Shown here: positions 9,630-18,205 of the stretch, piece after piece
Numbering within the stretch: the first letter of the stretch is position 1
How the letters are laid out: every line of letters starts with the position of its first letter
Program-made: the position numbers and the translations under genes
NCBI RefSeq assembly: GCF_001427105.1
Contig: NZ_LMGI01000001.1
Coordinates: 744,001-808,000, forward strand
Length of the DNA stretch: 64,000 nt
Reading direction: 5' to 3'
Origin: Sphingopyxis sp. Root154
Lineage (GTDB): Bacteria; Pseudomonadota; Alphaproteobacteria; Sphingomonadales; Sphingomonadaceae
Notes under the pieces: model-generated
Seen by the model: only the letters and a program-made list of their open reading frames with translations
Database searches by the model: none
What the model was told of the DNA's origin: nothing

Positions 9630-11744
9630 TTAGCGTGTGAATGCTTGCGCGTTGCCCGCGTCGACGTTGATCATGTTACCCGTCGACTTTGCCGACATAT
9701 CGCAGCTGAGGAAATAGACGGCTTCAGCGACATCCTCGGGGAGCACGTCGCGTTTGAGCATCGATCGGTTGCGATAATGTTCCTCGAGCTCGCTGCCCGA
9801 ATCGATTCCGTGTGCGCCCGCGCGCTCGCGGCGCCAGTCGCCGTCCCAGATCCGCGATCCTTTGATCACCGCGTCGGGATTGACCGTGTTGACGCGAATG
9901 CCGAACGGCGCGCCTTCGAGCGCGAGGCAGCGTGCGAGGTGCAGCGCCGCTGCCTTCGCCGAGGCATAGGCGGATGCGTTGGTCGCCGCGGCAATGCCGT
10001 TCTTCGACCCAATGAAGACGATCGAACCGCCGCCCTGCGCCTTCATCAACGGAAAGGCCGCGCGTGCGGTGAGGAAATAGCCCTGCGCGAGCACGTCATA
10101 ATTGCGCTGCCACAGCTCGAGCGTCGTATCCTCGATCGGCGCCGACGAGGCGATGCCGGCGTTGGCGACGAGGATATCGAGTCCCCCGAATTCACGCGCG
10201 CACGCCGCGAATGCCGCGGCAACCTGCGTCTCGTCGGTCACGTCGCAGACGGCCGAGCGGATGCGGTCGCGGCCGAAGCGGCCCTCGAGTTCCGCGGCCG
10301 CCTTGCTCAGTGCCTCGACATCGCGGTCGACGAGCAGCACGCACGCATCGTCGGCGGCGAGCCGCTCGGCGGTCGCAGCACCGATCCCGCCCGCCCCGCC
10401 TGTGACCAGCGCAATGCGTCCCGCGAGCGGCTTGGGCTTCGGCATGCGCTGGAGCTTCGCTTCCTCAAGCAGCCAATATTCGATGTCGAACGCTTCCTGT
10501 TCGTCGAGCCCGACATAGGTGCCGATCGCCTCGGCGCCGCGCATCACATTGATCGCATTGGCATAGAATTCGCCTGCAAGCCGCGCGGTCGTCTTGTCGC
10601 CGGCGAAGGTCATGCGGCCTATGCCGGGGACGAGCACGACGACGGGATTGGGATCGCGCATCGCGGGCGAATTGGGCCGCGCGCACCGCTGGTAATAGGC
10701 GGCATAATCGGCACGATACGCCTCGATCCGCTCGGCGAGATACGCGCCGTCGTCGATCCGCGCCGGGTCGAGGACCAGCGGCGCGATCTTGGTGCGCAGG
10801 AAATGGTCGGGGCACGAGGTACCGATCGCGGCGAGCTTCGCAAAGTCGCGGCTGCCGGTGAATTCGAGCGTTTCGGCATCGTCGGCGAAATGGCCGACAC
10901 GCCGTCCGCCCATCAACCCGCGGAGCAGCGGCATCAGCTTTGCCACGGCGGATGCGCGGTCGGCGGCGGGGCGCGGCGGGTTGGTTTCGCCCCCGAACGC
11001 CGGTCCATCGGCGAGTTTCGCGTTCAGATAGTTCGCGGCATCGGTGATCAACGTGATGGTGTTTTCGTAACAGGCCTTGGCGCTGTCACCCCAGCAGATG
11101 ATGCCATGCCCCGCGAGCATCACGCCGCGCAGCCCCGGATGGGCGACAACATAGTTGCGCAGCTTCAATCCGAGGTCGAACCCCGGCCGCTGCCAGGGCA
11201 GCCAGCCGACCGCCCCGCCCCAGATAGCCTTGGTCGCCGCTTCGCCCTCACTCGATGCAGCAAGCGCAATGATCGCATCGGGATGGACATGGTCGACATG
11301 CTCAAAGGGCAAATAACTATGGAGCGGCGTATCGATCGACGCGGCGCGCGGATTGAGCGCGAAAGTGCAGTGCGGCAAATAGCCCACCATCTCATCCTCA
11401 TGCGCAAGGCCGCGATAAAGTTCTTCGAGGCTAAGCAGCTTGTCCTGAGACAGCGTCGAAAACCCGTCGAGCTTCATCGACCCGATGTCGCCGCCCGACC
11501 CCTTCACCCAGAGCACGGGCACGGTTTCACCGGTCAGCGGATCGCGCGCGTCGAGCTTGGCCGAGGTGTTGCCGCCGCCAAAATTGGTGACGGTGAGATC
11601 CGAGCCGAGACGGTTCGAGCGATAGAGGAGCAGGTCTTCGGGTGACTTGCCCCGCGCCTCCTCGTCCGACCAGCGATTCGCCGGGATGGCGAAAAGCAGA
11701 GCGGCGGCGTTGGATTGCGGTGGGACGTCGCGAAGATCGGGCAT
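9630..11744 (-). CDS. rhaD: Bifunctional rhamnulose-1-phosphate aldolase / L-lactaldehyde dehydrogenase
   Basis: Fusion enzyme of 704 residues. The N-terminal class II aldolase/adducin domain (about 1-430) should split L-rhamnulose 1-phosphate into DHAP and L-lactaldehyde. Zinc-binding histidines are visible at His152 and His154 (HVDHVHPD) and His213 (LAGHG). The C-terminal short-chain dehydrogenase domain (about 440-704) has the NAD-binding TGGAGGIG at 448-455, NAG at 528-530, a catalytic Ser near 580, and Tyr593/Lys597 in YASAK. It should oxidise L-lactaldehyde to L-lactate. The fusion is known as RhaD-RhaE or RhaEW in several bacteria. It is first in the minus-strand operon and divergent from rhaK. 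Confidence 0.94.
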   Translation of the reverse strand: MPDLRDVPPQSNAAALLFAIPANRWSDEEARGKSPEDLLLYRSNRLGSDLTVTNFGGGNTSAKLDARDPLTGETVPVLWVKGSGGDIGSMKLDGFSTLSQDKLLSLEELYRGLAHEDEMVGYLPHCTFALNPRAASIDTPLHSYLPFEHVDHVHPDAIIALAASSEGEAATKAIWGGAVGWLPWQRPGFDLGLKLRNYVVAHPGLRGVMLAGHGIICWGDSAKACYENTITLITDAANYLNAKLADGPAFGGETNPPRPAADRASAVAKLMPLLRGLMGGRRVGHFADDAETLEFTGSRDFAKLAAIGTSCPDHFLRTKIAPLVLDPARIDDGAYLAERIEAYRADYAAYYQRCARPNSPAMRDPNPVVVLVPGIGRMTFAGDKTTARLAGEFYANAINVMRGAEAIGTYVGLDEQEAFDIEYWLLEEAKLQRMPKPKPLAGRIALVTGGAGGIGAATAERLAADDACVLLVDRDVEALSKAAAELEGRFGRDRIRSAVCDVTDETQVAAAFAACAREFGGLDILVANAGIASSAPIEDTTLELWQRNYDVLAQGYFLTARAAFPLMKAQGGGSIVFIGSKNGIAAATNASAYASAKAAALHLARCLALEGAPFGIRVNTVNPDAVIKGSRIWDGDWRRERAGAHGIDSGSELEEHYRNRSMLKRDVLPEDVAEAVYFLSCDMSAKSTGNMINVDAGNAQAFTR

Positions 11745-11810
11745 GAAGGAAACTCGTTGTTTCGACTATGCGGGGATGTGTATCGAAATCGCTGGCGCTC
11801 TGCAATCAGT

Positions 11811-11840
11811 TTCGATAAAGTTCGATCAAATTCGGTCGCA
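11811..11840. promoter_or_regulatory. Three phased 10-bp repeats in the rhaD-rhaK intergenic region
   Basis: Directly upstream of rhaK stand three consecutive decamers that each begin TTCG: TTCGATAAAG (11811), TTCGATCAAA (11821) and TTCGGTCGCA (11831). The period is one helical turn. DeoR-family proteins commonly bind tandem half-sites, so this is a candidate operator for both divergent promoters. Further TCGA words at 11762 and 11783 are consistent with this but weak. Confidence 0.45.
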
Positions 11841-11859
11841 ACGAAGCAAAGGGAGAGGG

Positions 11860-13278
11860 ATGAAAGGTCGCGCAACCATAGTCCTCGATAGCGGGAAAAC
11901 CTTGGCAAAGCTGAGCCTTTGGTCCGCCGATGGCGCGATGATCGAACGCCGCGTGCGCGCCAACACGCGCGTCGAAACAAACGCCTATGTGGCGCTCGAC
12001 GCGGCGGGGATCGAAGCGTGGGTGGCTGAGGTGCTGCGCGACTTTGCCAAGCTGGCCGATGTCGGCGCAATCATCACCGTCGGGCACGGCGCAGCGGCGG
12101 CGATCATCCGCGGCGACCGCCTCGCCTGCCCGCCCGTCGATTATGAAGTCGCGATGCCCGCGAACCTGCGCGCGCGCTATGAAGCCGAGCGCGACGCCTT
12201 TTCGGACACCGGCTCGCCTTGCCTTCCGGACGGCCTGAACCTCGGTGCGCAAATCTTCCGGCTCGAGGCGCTCGATCCCGATCTTGCGCACAGCACGCAA
12301 ATACTCCCGTGGGCGCAATATTGGAGCTGGCTGCTCTGCGGCGTCGCGGCATCGGAGGTGACCAGCCTCGGCTGCCACACCGACCTCTGGAACCCGTTGG
12401 CGGGCAAGCCCTCAGCGCTTGCCGAGCGGCACGGCTGGGCCGCACGGCTCGCGCCGCTGCGCGGGGCTGGCGAAGTGCTCGGCACGCTGACCCCCGCATG
12501 GGTCAGGCGCACCGGCCTGCCCGCCGATACCGAAGTCCATTGCGGGTTCCACGATTCGAACGCCGCACTTCTCGCGGCGCGCGGCTTTGCCGAGATTGCC
12601 GACGAGGAATCGACGGTGCTGTCGACGGGCACATGGTTCGTCGCGATGCGATCACCCAAAGATGCGGCGTCGATGGACAGGAGCCACCTCGACGAGGGGC
12701 GCGATTGCCTGATCAATGTCGATGCGTTCGGTAAGCCGATCCCGTCGGCACGCTTTATGGGCGGGCGCGAAATCGAAACGCTGATCGGGCTCGACACGCG
12801 ACAGATCGATATCGCGGCCGACCAGCCTGCACTGCTCGCGGCGCTCCCCGATGTGCTCGCGAGCGGCGCGATGGTGCTGCCGACCTTTGCGCCCGGCTTC
12901 GGTCCCTTCCCGCGCGGACACGGGCGATGGATCGCGAGGCCCGACAATCCTGCCGCGCGCCGCGCCGCGGTGTCGCTCTATGCCGCGCTGGTCACCGATG
13001 CGTCGCTGAGCCTTATCGGCACGCAGGAACGGCTGCTGATCGAAGGCCGCTTTGCCGAGGGTCAGGTTTTCGTACGCGCACTCGCCGCGCTGCGCCCTGA
13101 CCTGCGTGTCTATGTCGGCAAAGCGCATAACGATGTGTCCTATGGCGCGCTGCGACTGCTCAACGCCGCCCTGCCCCCCGCCGAGCCGCTCGAACTGGCG
13201 GCGCCGCTCGACGTCGATCTCGCGCCCTATCGCGACCGCTGGCGGCGCGAAGCCGAACGGGTGGAAGAAGCCGCGTGA
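11860..13278 (+). CDS. rhaK: Rhamnulokinase, FGGY family
   Basis: Predicted ATP-dependent kinase phosphorylating L-rhamnulose at C1. The ATG at 11860 is preceded immediately by GGGAGAGGG and opens with the sugar-kinase phosphate-1 motif ([15 protein letters not shown]). The adenosine-side region with STGTWFVAM is at about 250-260. It has 472 residues, normal for FGGY kinases. The family is divergent from E. coli RhaB, so the specificity rests mainly on context: it is divergent from rhaD/E and overlaps lldD. It could in principle accept a related ketose. Confidence 0.87.
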   Translation: MKGRATIVLDSGKTLAKLSLWSADGAMIERRVRANTRVETNAYVALDAAGIEAWVAEVLRDFAKLADVGAIITVGHGAAAAIIRGDRLACPPVDYEVAMPANLRARYEAERDAFSDTGSPCLPDGLNLGAQIFRLEALDPDLAHSTQILPWAQYWSWLLCGVAASEVTSLGCHTDLWNPLAGKPSALAERHGWAARLAPLRGAGEVLGTLTPAWVRRTGLPADTEVHCGFHDSNAALLAARGFAEIADEESTVLSTGTWFVAMRSPKDAASMDRSHLDEGRDCLINVDAFGKPIPSARFMGGREIETLIGLDTRQIDIAADQPALLAALPDVLASGAMVLPTFAPGFGPFPRGHGRWIARPDNPAARRAAVSLYAALVTDASLSLIGTQERLLIEGRFAEGQVFVRALAALRPDLRVYVGKAHNDVSYGALRLLNAALPPAEPLELAAPLDVDLAPYRDRWRREAERVEEAA

Positions 13279-14417
13279 GACCTGCATCGATCGGCGATTA
13301 TCGCGAAGCCGCGCGGCGGCGCCTGCCGCACTTCCTGTTCGAATATTTCGACGGCGGCTCCTACGCCGAGCGCACTTTGCGCGCGAATATCGAGGACCTG
13401 CAGGATATTTCGCTGCGCCAGCGGGTGTTGAACGACGTGTCGGCGATCGACCTTTCGACGACGCTGTTCGGCCAGCATCTCGCGATGCCGGTCGCGCTCG
13501 GTCCGATCGGGCTTGCCGGCATGGCGGCGCGGCGCGGCGAGGTGCAGGCGGCGCGCGCGGCGGCCGCGAAGGGCGTGCCGTTTGCGCTGTCGACCGTATC
13601 GGCCTGCTCGCTGGCCGAGGTCGCGCAGGCTTCACCAACGCCCTTCTGGTTTCAGCTCTATATGGTGCGCGACCGCAGCTTTATGCGCTCGCTGCTCGAC
13701 GAAGCGAGCGTGGCGCACTGCCCTGTGCTCGTGTTCACCGTCGATATGCCGCTGCCCGGCGCGCGCTATCGCGACGTCCGCTCGGGGCTTTCGGGCGCGG
13801 CGAACTTATGCGGACAAGTGCGGCGCGTCGGTCAGGCCATGAAGCGCCCGGGCTGGGCATGGGACGTCGGCATTCACGGCCGCCCGCACCAGCTTGGCAA
13901 TGTCGCACCTTTGCTCGGACCGAAATCGGGGCTCGAGGATTTCCTCGGCTGGATGAAGGATAATTTCGACCCCGCCGTGACATGGGCCGACCTCGATTTC
14001 GTGCGCGCACACTGGAAAGGCCCGATCGTCATCAAGGGTATCCTCGACGCCGATGACGCCCGGCACGCCGCCGAAGCGGGAGTCGACGGAATCATCGTGT
14101 CCAACCATGGCGGGCGCCAGCTCGATGGGGTGCCCTCGGTGGCACGTGCGCTGCCCGCGATCGCCGATGCGGTAGGCGACCGGCTGACCGTGCTGGCCGA
14201 TGGCGGGGTGCGATCGGGGCTCGATGTCGTGCGCATGCTCGCGCTCGGCGCGAAGGGCGTCATGCTCGGCCGCGCTTGGGCCTTTGCGCTCGCCGCCGAC
14301 GGCGAACGCGGCGTCCGTCATATCCTTGACCTGATCGAAGCCGAAATGCGCGTCGCGATGGCGCTCACCGGTGTGACCAATATTGACAAAATCGGCCCGG
14401 AGACGTTGGCCGCCTGA
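13275..14417 (+). CDS. lldD: FMN-dependent L-lactate dehydrogenase
   Basis: Alpha-hydroxy-acid dehydrogenase oxidising L-lactate to pyruvate and feeding electrons to the respiratory chain, probably at the inner face of the membrane. It has 380 residues. The active-site base His278 is in [10 protein letters not shown], the FMN-phosphate region is LADGGVRSG followed by [11 protein letters not shown], and the end has the family signature KIGPETL. The GTG start overlaps the rhaK stop (GTGA), indicating translational coupling. Its place here completes the route from L-lactaldehyde through L-lactate to central metabolism. Confidence 0.94.
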   Translation: MRPASIGDYREAARRRLPHFLFEYFDGGSYAERTLRANIEDLQDISLRQRVLNDVSAIDLSTTLFGQHLAMPVALGPIGLAGMAARRGEVQAARAAAAKGVPFALSTVSACSLAEVAQASPTPFWFQLYMVRDRSFMRSLLDEASVAHCPVLVFTVDMPLPGARYRDVRSGLSGAANLCGQVRRVGQAMKRPGWAWDVGIHGRPHQLGNVAPLLGPKSGLEDFLGWMKDNFDPAVTWADLDFVRAHWKGPIVIKGILDADDARHAAEAGVDGIIVSNHGGRQLDGVPSVARALPAIADAVGDRLTVLADGGVRSGLDVVRMLALGAKGVMLGRAWAFALAADGERGVRHILDLIEAEMRVAMALTGVTNIDKIGPETLAA

Positions 14418-14438
14418 TACGGACGAGGGGAGAAGATT

Positions 14439-15500
14439 ATGGATGCGAACCCGCTGCTTGGCGTGTTCTTTCACTGGCTGGGCGGGCTATCGTCGGCGAG
14501 CTTCTATGTGCCGTACAAGCGCATCCGCGCCTGGTCGTGGGAGATTTTCTGGATCACCGGCGGCATTTTTTCCTGGCTCATCGCGCCATGGCTGTTCGCG
14601 TCGATCCAGACGCATGACCTGATCGGCGTTTTGAGCGGCACGCCCGGCGATATCTGGTTCTGGTGCTGGTTCTGGGGCGCGATGTGGGGGCTTGGCGGAC
14701 TGACCTTCGGGCTCACCATGCGCTACCTCGGGCTTTCGCTCGGCATGGCCGTTGCGCTCGGGCTGACGACGGTCATCGGCACGATGGGGCCGCCGATCTT
14801 TCGCGGCACGCTGGGCGAGCTGTTCGCGACCACGAGCGGCCAGACGGTGTTCCTCGGCATCGCGATCACTTTGGTCGGGATCGTCATCGTTGCGCAGGCG
14901 GGGCGCCGCAAGGAACGCGAGATGAGCGACGCGATCGCGGAGGCGGACAAGTCCGAGTTCAACTTACGCAAGGGCCTCGCGATTGCAGTCTTCTCGGGCA
15001 TCATGTCGGGCTGTTTCGCCTGGGGTCTCGACGCCGGCGCGCCGATCCGCGAGCTGACGCTGGCGGCGGGGACCGACCCGCTGTGGCAGGGGCTGCCCGT
15101 GCTCTGCGTTGTGCTGCTCGGCGGGCTCACCACCAACCTCATCTGGTGCGCCATCCTCATCGCGCGCAACCGCAGCATCCACCAGTTCACCGGCGAGGCC
15201 GCGCCCGGCGCGACCGAGAAGCCGCCGCTCGCGCTGAACTATGGCCTCGCCGCGCTCGGCGGGACTTTGTGGTATTTCCAATTCTTCTTTTACACGATGG
15301 GCGAAAGCCAGATGGGGCGCTTCGGCTTTTCGAGCTGGACGCTCCACATGGCGAGCATCATCCTTTTCTCGACGCTCTGGGGCTTCGCGCTCAAGGAATG
15401 GGCACCCGCCGGAAAGCGAACGCGCGCGCTGGTTTGGCTCGGGATCGCGGTATTGATGGCCTCGACTGTCGTGATCGGCCTTGGCAACAGTCTCGCGTGA
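14439..15500 (+). CDS. rhaT: L-rhamnose/proton symporter RhaT
   Basis: Inner-membrane sugar-proton symporter of the RhaT family (drug/metabolite transporter fold), 353 residues with about ten hydrophobic segments. The start MDANPLLGVFFHWLGGLSSASFY and the segment LGLSLGMAVALGLTTVIGT are typical of RhaT. The ATG is preceded by GGGGAGA. It is last in the rhaK-lldD-rhaT operon, 21 bp after lldD. It would bring periplasmic L-rhamnose, released by the rhamnosidase, into the cytoplasm. Confidence 0.93.
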   Translation: MDANPLLGVFFHWLGGLSSASFYVPYKRIRAWSWEIFWITGGIFSWLIAPWLFASIQTHDLIGVLSGTPGDIWFWCWFWGAMWGLGGLTFGLTMRYLGLSLGMAVALGLTTVIGTMGPPIFRGTLGELFATTSGQTVFLGIAITLVGIVIVAQAGRRKEREMSDAIAEADKSEFNLRKGLAIAVFSGIMSGCFAWGLDAGAPIRELTLAAGTDPLWQGLPVLCVVLLGGLTTNLIWCAILIARNRSIHQFTGEAAPGATEKPPLALNYGLAALGGTLWYFQFFFYTMGESQMGRFGFSSWTLHMASIILFSTLWGFALKEWAPAGKRTRALVWLGIAVLMASTVVIGLGNSLA

Positions 15501-15506
15501 CGCTTC

Positions 15507-16130
15507 CTAGGCAGGTGTGGTGGCGAGTTCGCCGCGCGCCTGCCGGAACACCTCGATGCTGCCCCAGATCGCGAGCGCGGCCATGATCGCCGCGACCGCA
15601 AGGTCGGGCCAGCTCTGTCCGGTGCCGAACACACCGAGCGCCGCGCCCATCACCGCGATATTGCCGATCGCATCGTTGCGCGAGCAGATCCACACCGAGC
15701 GCATGTTCGCGTCGCCGGTGCGATAACGATAGAGCATCAACGCGACCGCGATATTCGCCGCGAGCGCAAGCGCGCCGATCAGCCCCATTGTCTCGGCATG
15801 CGGCGCCGATACGGTGACAAAGCCCCAGACCGCCGATCCGAACACCCACAGGCCGAAGACAAGCATCGTCCCCGCCTTCAGCAAGGCGGCGCGCGCGCGC
15901 CAAACGAGCGCCATGCCCGCGACGCCGAGGCTGATCGCATAATTGGCGCTGTCGCCGAGGAAATCGAGCGCGTCGGCCTGCAGCGCGCGCGAATCCGCCG
16001 CGACGCCCGCGAAAATCTCGACGCCGAACATCGCCGCGTTGATCAGCAGCGCGATCCACAGGATACGCCGCCATGTGGGGTCATTGAGTGCGGTCTTGCC
16101 GCTTTTGCCGGCACAGCATTGATCGACCAC
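15507..16130 (-). CDS. Cation diffusion facilitator-type metal efflux protein
   Basis: Inner-membrane CDF-like transporter of 207 residues with about six hydrophobic segments, expected to exchange Zn, Cd or Co ions for protons. Membrane metal-site motifs are visible: DALDFLGDSANY in the second helix and SRNDAIGN in the fifth. The C-terminal cytoplasmic domain of canonical CDF proteins is absent, as in short CDF forms. An N-terminal Cys-Cys pair (DQCCAGK) may help sense or bind metal. The GTG start is supported by AGGAG nine bases upstream. It is divergent from the MerR-family gene and lies behind a MerR-type promoter. Confidence 0.87.
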   Translation of the reverse strand: MVDQCCAGKSGKTALNDPTWRRILWIALLINAAMFGVEIFAGVAADSRALQADALDFLGDSANYAISLGVAGMALVWRARAALLKAGTMLVFGLWVFGSAVWGFVTVSAPHAETMGLIGALALAANIAVALMLYRYRTGDANMRSVWICSRNDAIGNIAVMGAALGVFGTGQSWPDLAVAAIMAALAIWGSIEVFRQARGELATTPA

Positions 16131-16164
16131 CTTAAAAGCTCCTGTTATCTTCGAGTCGGCACCC

Positions 16165-16195
16165 TATATGCACCCCGTAGCAACTACAGGGTCAA
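16165..16195 (-). promoter_or_regulatory. MerR/CadR-type operator-promoter for the CDF gene
   Basis: On the minus strand a -35 box TTGACC (16190-16195) and a -10 box CATATA (16165-16170) are 19 bp apart, the over-long spacer typical of MerR-activated promoters. A dyad fills the spacer: arms ACCCCGTAG (16172-16180) and CTACAGGGT (16184-16192) around CAA. This resembles known CadR/PbrR-type operators. It lies between the divergent CDF and regulator genes. Confidence 0.82.
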
Positions 16196-16198
16196 GCG

Positions 16199-16609
16199 AT
16201 GAAAATCGGCGAACTGTCGCGGGCGACCGGGACCAATATCGAAACCATCCGCTATTATGAGCGCATCGGGCTGCTTCCCGCGCCCGATCGCACCGCTGCG
16301 AATTATCGCAGCTATGGCGACGCGCATCGGTCGCGGCTGAGCTTCGTGCGCCATTCGCGCGATCTGGGGTTTACGATCGAGGAAATCCGCTCGCTGCTCG
16401 ACCTGTCGGACGATCCGGCGCGCGACTGCAGCGAGGCCGACCGGATCGCTACGCGGCATCTGGAACAGGTCGAGGAAAAGATCGCGCAGCTTACGCTGCT
16501 TCGCGATGAGCTCACGCGCATCGTCGGGCGCTGCCGCGGGGGTGTTGCCGCCGATTGCCGCGTGATCGAGGCGCTCGGCGACCATAGCCACTGCGAAAGC
16601 GCGCACTGA
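16199..16609 (+). CDS. MerR-family heavy-metal regulator, CadR-like
   Basis: A 136-residue metal-responsive activator. The N-terminal MerR helix-turn-helix (MKIGELSRATGTNIETIRYYERIGLL) is followed by a dimerisation helix (about 77-108). Cys77, Cys112 and Cys120 fit the metal-binding triad of CadR/PbrR/ZntR-type proteins. The C-terminus ends in a His/Cys-rich tail (H129, H131, C132, H136), as in CadR. It should bind the dyad just upstream and activate the divergent exporter when Cd, Zn or Pb rises. Which metal it senses cannot be decided from sequence. Confidence 0.9.
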   Translation: MKIGELSRATGTNIETIRYYERIGLLPAPDRTAANYRSYGDAHRSRLSFVRHSRDLGFTIEEIRSLLDLSDDPARDCSEADRIATRHLEQVEEKIAQLTLLRDELTRIVGRCRGGVAADCRVIEALGDHSHCESAH

Positions 16610-16617
16610 TTTGGGGA

Positions 16618-16985
16618 TAAGGTGGGACGATTCTGTTGCCCGGCTCGTCCCCAGCCGCTGGTATCCGATTCTGTTGCCCGGTTCGGTCCGAACCGCGTTC
16701 TATTTGTCTAACCTTAGGCCGTGAGGCTTATCGGTTAGGCAGCCAGAGCGAGTGCTTCGTTATCGTTAGCACCTATTGGTTTTGAGCCTTGAACGGGTTA
16801 CTCAGCCCGGGCAAAAATATCGTCTTTGAACACACGTCGATCCTGGTTCGGCCCCGTCAGAAACCCGCGCGCCCATCAAAGAAACGCGGGTTTGTGGTGG
16901 AGCCGCCGGGTACTGCCCCCGGGTCCGCTGTGTCTATTCCACGACACCATTTATCACCATAGCCGGCCGAAACCGGCATGACTGA
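16618..16985 (-). ncRNA. ssrA: Circularly permuted two-piece tmRNA (alphaproteobacterial ssrA)
   Basis: Rescues stalled ribosomes by trans-translation. Read on the minus strand, the acceptor piece comes first (about 16985 to 16895): a GC hairpin, a T-arm-like segment, then CGGCTCCACCA with encoded CCA. A 39-nt intervening segment holding a strong hairpin follows. The coding piece starts at 16855 with GGGGCCG, which pairs with CGGCTCC of the acceptor piece to rebuild the acceptor stem. The tag frame (16735-16770) reads ANDNEALALAA then TAA, very like other SsrA tags. Two copies of GGGCAACAGAATCG downstream lie in pseudoknot-like folds; one shows GGGACGA pairing with TCGTCCC. The outer ends are approximate. 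Processing into two RNAs is inferred from the permuted order. Confidence 0.95.
16735..16770 (-). other. tmRNA tag reading frame
   Basis: The resume codon GCT and ten further codons followed by TAA encode ANDNEALALAA. With the non-templated alanine the degradation tag would be AANDNEALALAA. The ALAA end is the type recognised by ClpXP/ClpAP. Confidence 0.93.
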
Positions 16986-17041
16986 TATAGGGCGCCTGCA
17001 CGCCGATGGAAAGGGCACGCGTTCAATTCATCGCGGATAGG

Positions 17042-17464
17042 TCACGACTTCTTTCTCAGCTCGTCGCGGATTTCGGTAAGGATATCAATCTCGGTCGGGC
17101 CCGCGGGCGCCTCCTCGGCCGGCTTGATGAATTTGGCCGCCTGCCGCACCAGCAAGAAAACTACGAAGGCGAGCAGGATGAAATTGATCACCGCGGTGAC
17201 GAAGCTGCCGAGTGCCATCACATTCGCGCCCGTCGCCTTCGCCGCCGCGAGCGTCATGCCCGCGGTCACTTTGTCGCCGCCCGACAGCACCAGATACTGG
17301 TTGGTGAAATCGACCCCGCCGCCGGTGACGAAACCGATTAAGGGCATCAGCACATCGTCGGTCAGCGACTTGACGATCGTCCCGAACGCCGCGCCGATGA
17401 TGACGCCGACCGCCAGCCCCATCACATTGCCCTGGTTCAGGAATGCCTTGAAATCCTTGATCAT
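17042..17464 (-). CDS. mscL: Large-conductance mechanosensitive channel MscL
   Basis: Inner-membrane channel that opens under membrane tension and releases solutes on osmotic downshock. The ATG at 17464 gives 140 residues, normal for MscL. The characteristic N-terminus (MIKDFKAFLNQGNVMGLAVGV) is followed by the first helix (IIGAAFGTIVKSL), a periplasmic loop, the second helix (FVTAVINFILLAFVVFLLV) and a C-terminal helix ending EIRDELRKKS. An upstream extension of the frame lacks the family start. It is convergent toward the tmRNA gene and divergent from the lemA operon. Confidence 0.96.
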   Translation of the reverse strand: MIKDFKAFLNQGNVMGLAVGVIIGAAFGTIVKSLTDDVLMPLIGFVTGGGVDFTNQYLVLSGGDKVTAGMTLAAAKATGANVMALGSFVTAVINFILLAFVVFLLVRQAAKFIKPAEEAPAGPTEIDILTEIRDELRKKS

Positions 17465-17532
17465 GTACCAACCCCTTTGGTCGCTGTGCCTGCACGTTCC
17501 AGAGTGCATGACACGATTATCCGCGTCAATGA

Positions 17533-17561
17533 TTGCGGCGCGCGAAGCGTCTTACTATATT
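17533..17561 (+). promoter_or_regulatory. Candidate housekeeping promoter of the lemA-TPM operon
   Basis: TTGCGG (17533-17538) and TATATT (17556-17561) are separated by 17 bp, followed by a leader of about 40 nt before the lemA ATG. The AT-rich -10 stands out in a GC-rich background. Predicted by eye only. Confidence 0.5.
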
Positions 17562-17607
17562 AAACCAGTTGGCGCGGCGCCGTGCCGCGTGGAGGGAGTG
17601 TCCGACC

Positions 17608-18204
17608 ATGACTTTGCGTTCCGCCCGTTGGTTGATTGTGCCCGTTGCCGCGATGTCGCTGTCCGCTTGCGGCATCAACAGCGTTCCCACCAAGGAAGAA
17701 GCCGCCAAAGCCAAATGGGCGAATGTCGAAGCAGCGTATCAGCGCCGCGCCGACCTGATCCCTAACCTCGTCGAAACCGCCAAGGGCGCTTCGCAGATCG
17801 AGCAATCGACGCTCGAAGGCGTGATCCAAGCGCGGGCCTCCGCGACGCAGGTCAAGCTCAGCACCGACGATCTCGAAGATCCCGCAAAGGTTCAGGCGTT
17901 CCAGCAGGCGCAGGGACAGGTCTCGGGCGCCCTCGGCCGCCTTCTTGCCACGGTCGAAGCATATCCCGACCTCAAGAGCCAGGCGCGGTTTGCCGACCTG
18001 ATGACCCAGCTCGAGGGCACCGAAAACCGGATCAACGTGTCGGTCCAGGATTATAATGGCGCGGTGCAGGATTATAATACGACGATTCGCACCTTCCCCG
18101 ACATCATCGGCGCCAAGATCGTCCATGGCGCACAGCCGATGACCCCCTACAAGGCGATCACGCCGAACGCCAACCAGGCGCCGAAGGTCGACTTCGGCAA
18201 ATAA
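17608..18204 (+). CDS. lemA: LemA-family lipoprotein
   Basis: A 198-residue LemA-family protein. The ATG at 17608 follows GGAGGGAG and starts a lipoprotein signal with lipobox LSAC, so it is probably anchored in a membrane by Cys. The mature part begins with the family hallmark WANVEAAYQRRADLIPNLVETAKG, followed by long helices. The function of LemA is not settled. The gene is nearly always next to TPM/YgcG-domain genes, as here, and this set has been linked to the cell envelope. Confidence 0.92.
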   Translation: MTLRSARWLIVPVAAMSLSACGINSVPTKEEAAKAKWANVEAAYQRRADLIPNLVETAKGASQIEQSTLEGVIQARASATQVKLSTDDLEDPAKVQAFQQAQGQVSGALGRLLATVEAYPDLKSQARFADLMTQLEGTENRINVSVQDYNGAVQDYNTTIRTFPDIIGAKIVHGAQPMTPYKAITPNANQAPKVDFGK

Positions 18205-18205
18205 G

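Noticed and set aside
16621..16700. Apparent direct repeat with GATTCTGTTGCCCGG
   Set aside because: First read as a dispersed repeat or mobile-element end; it lies within the pseudoknots of the tmRNA coding piece.
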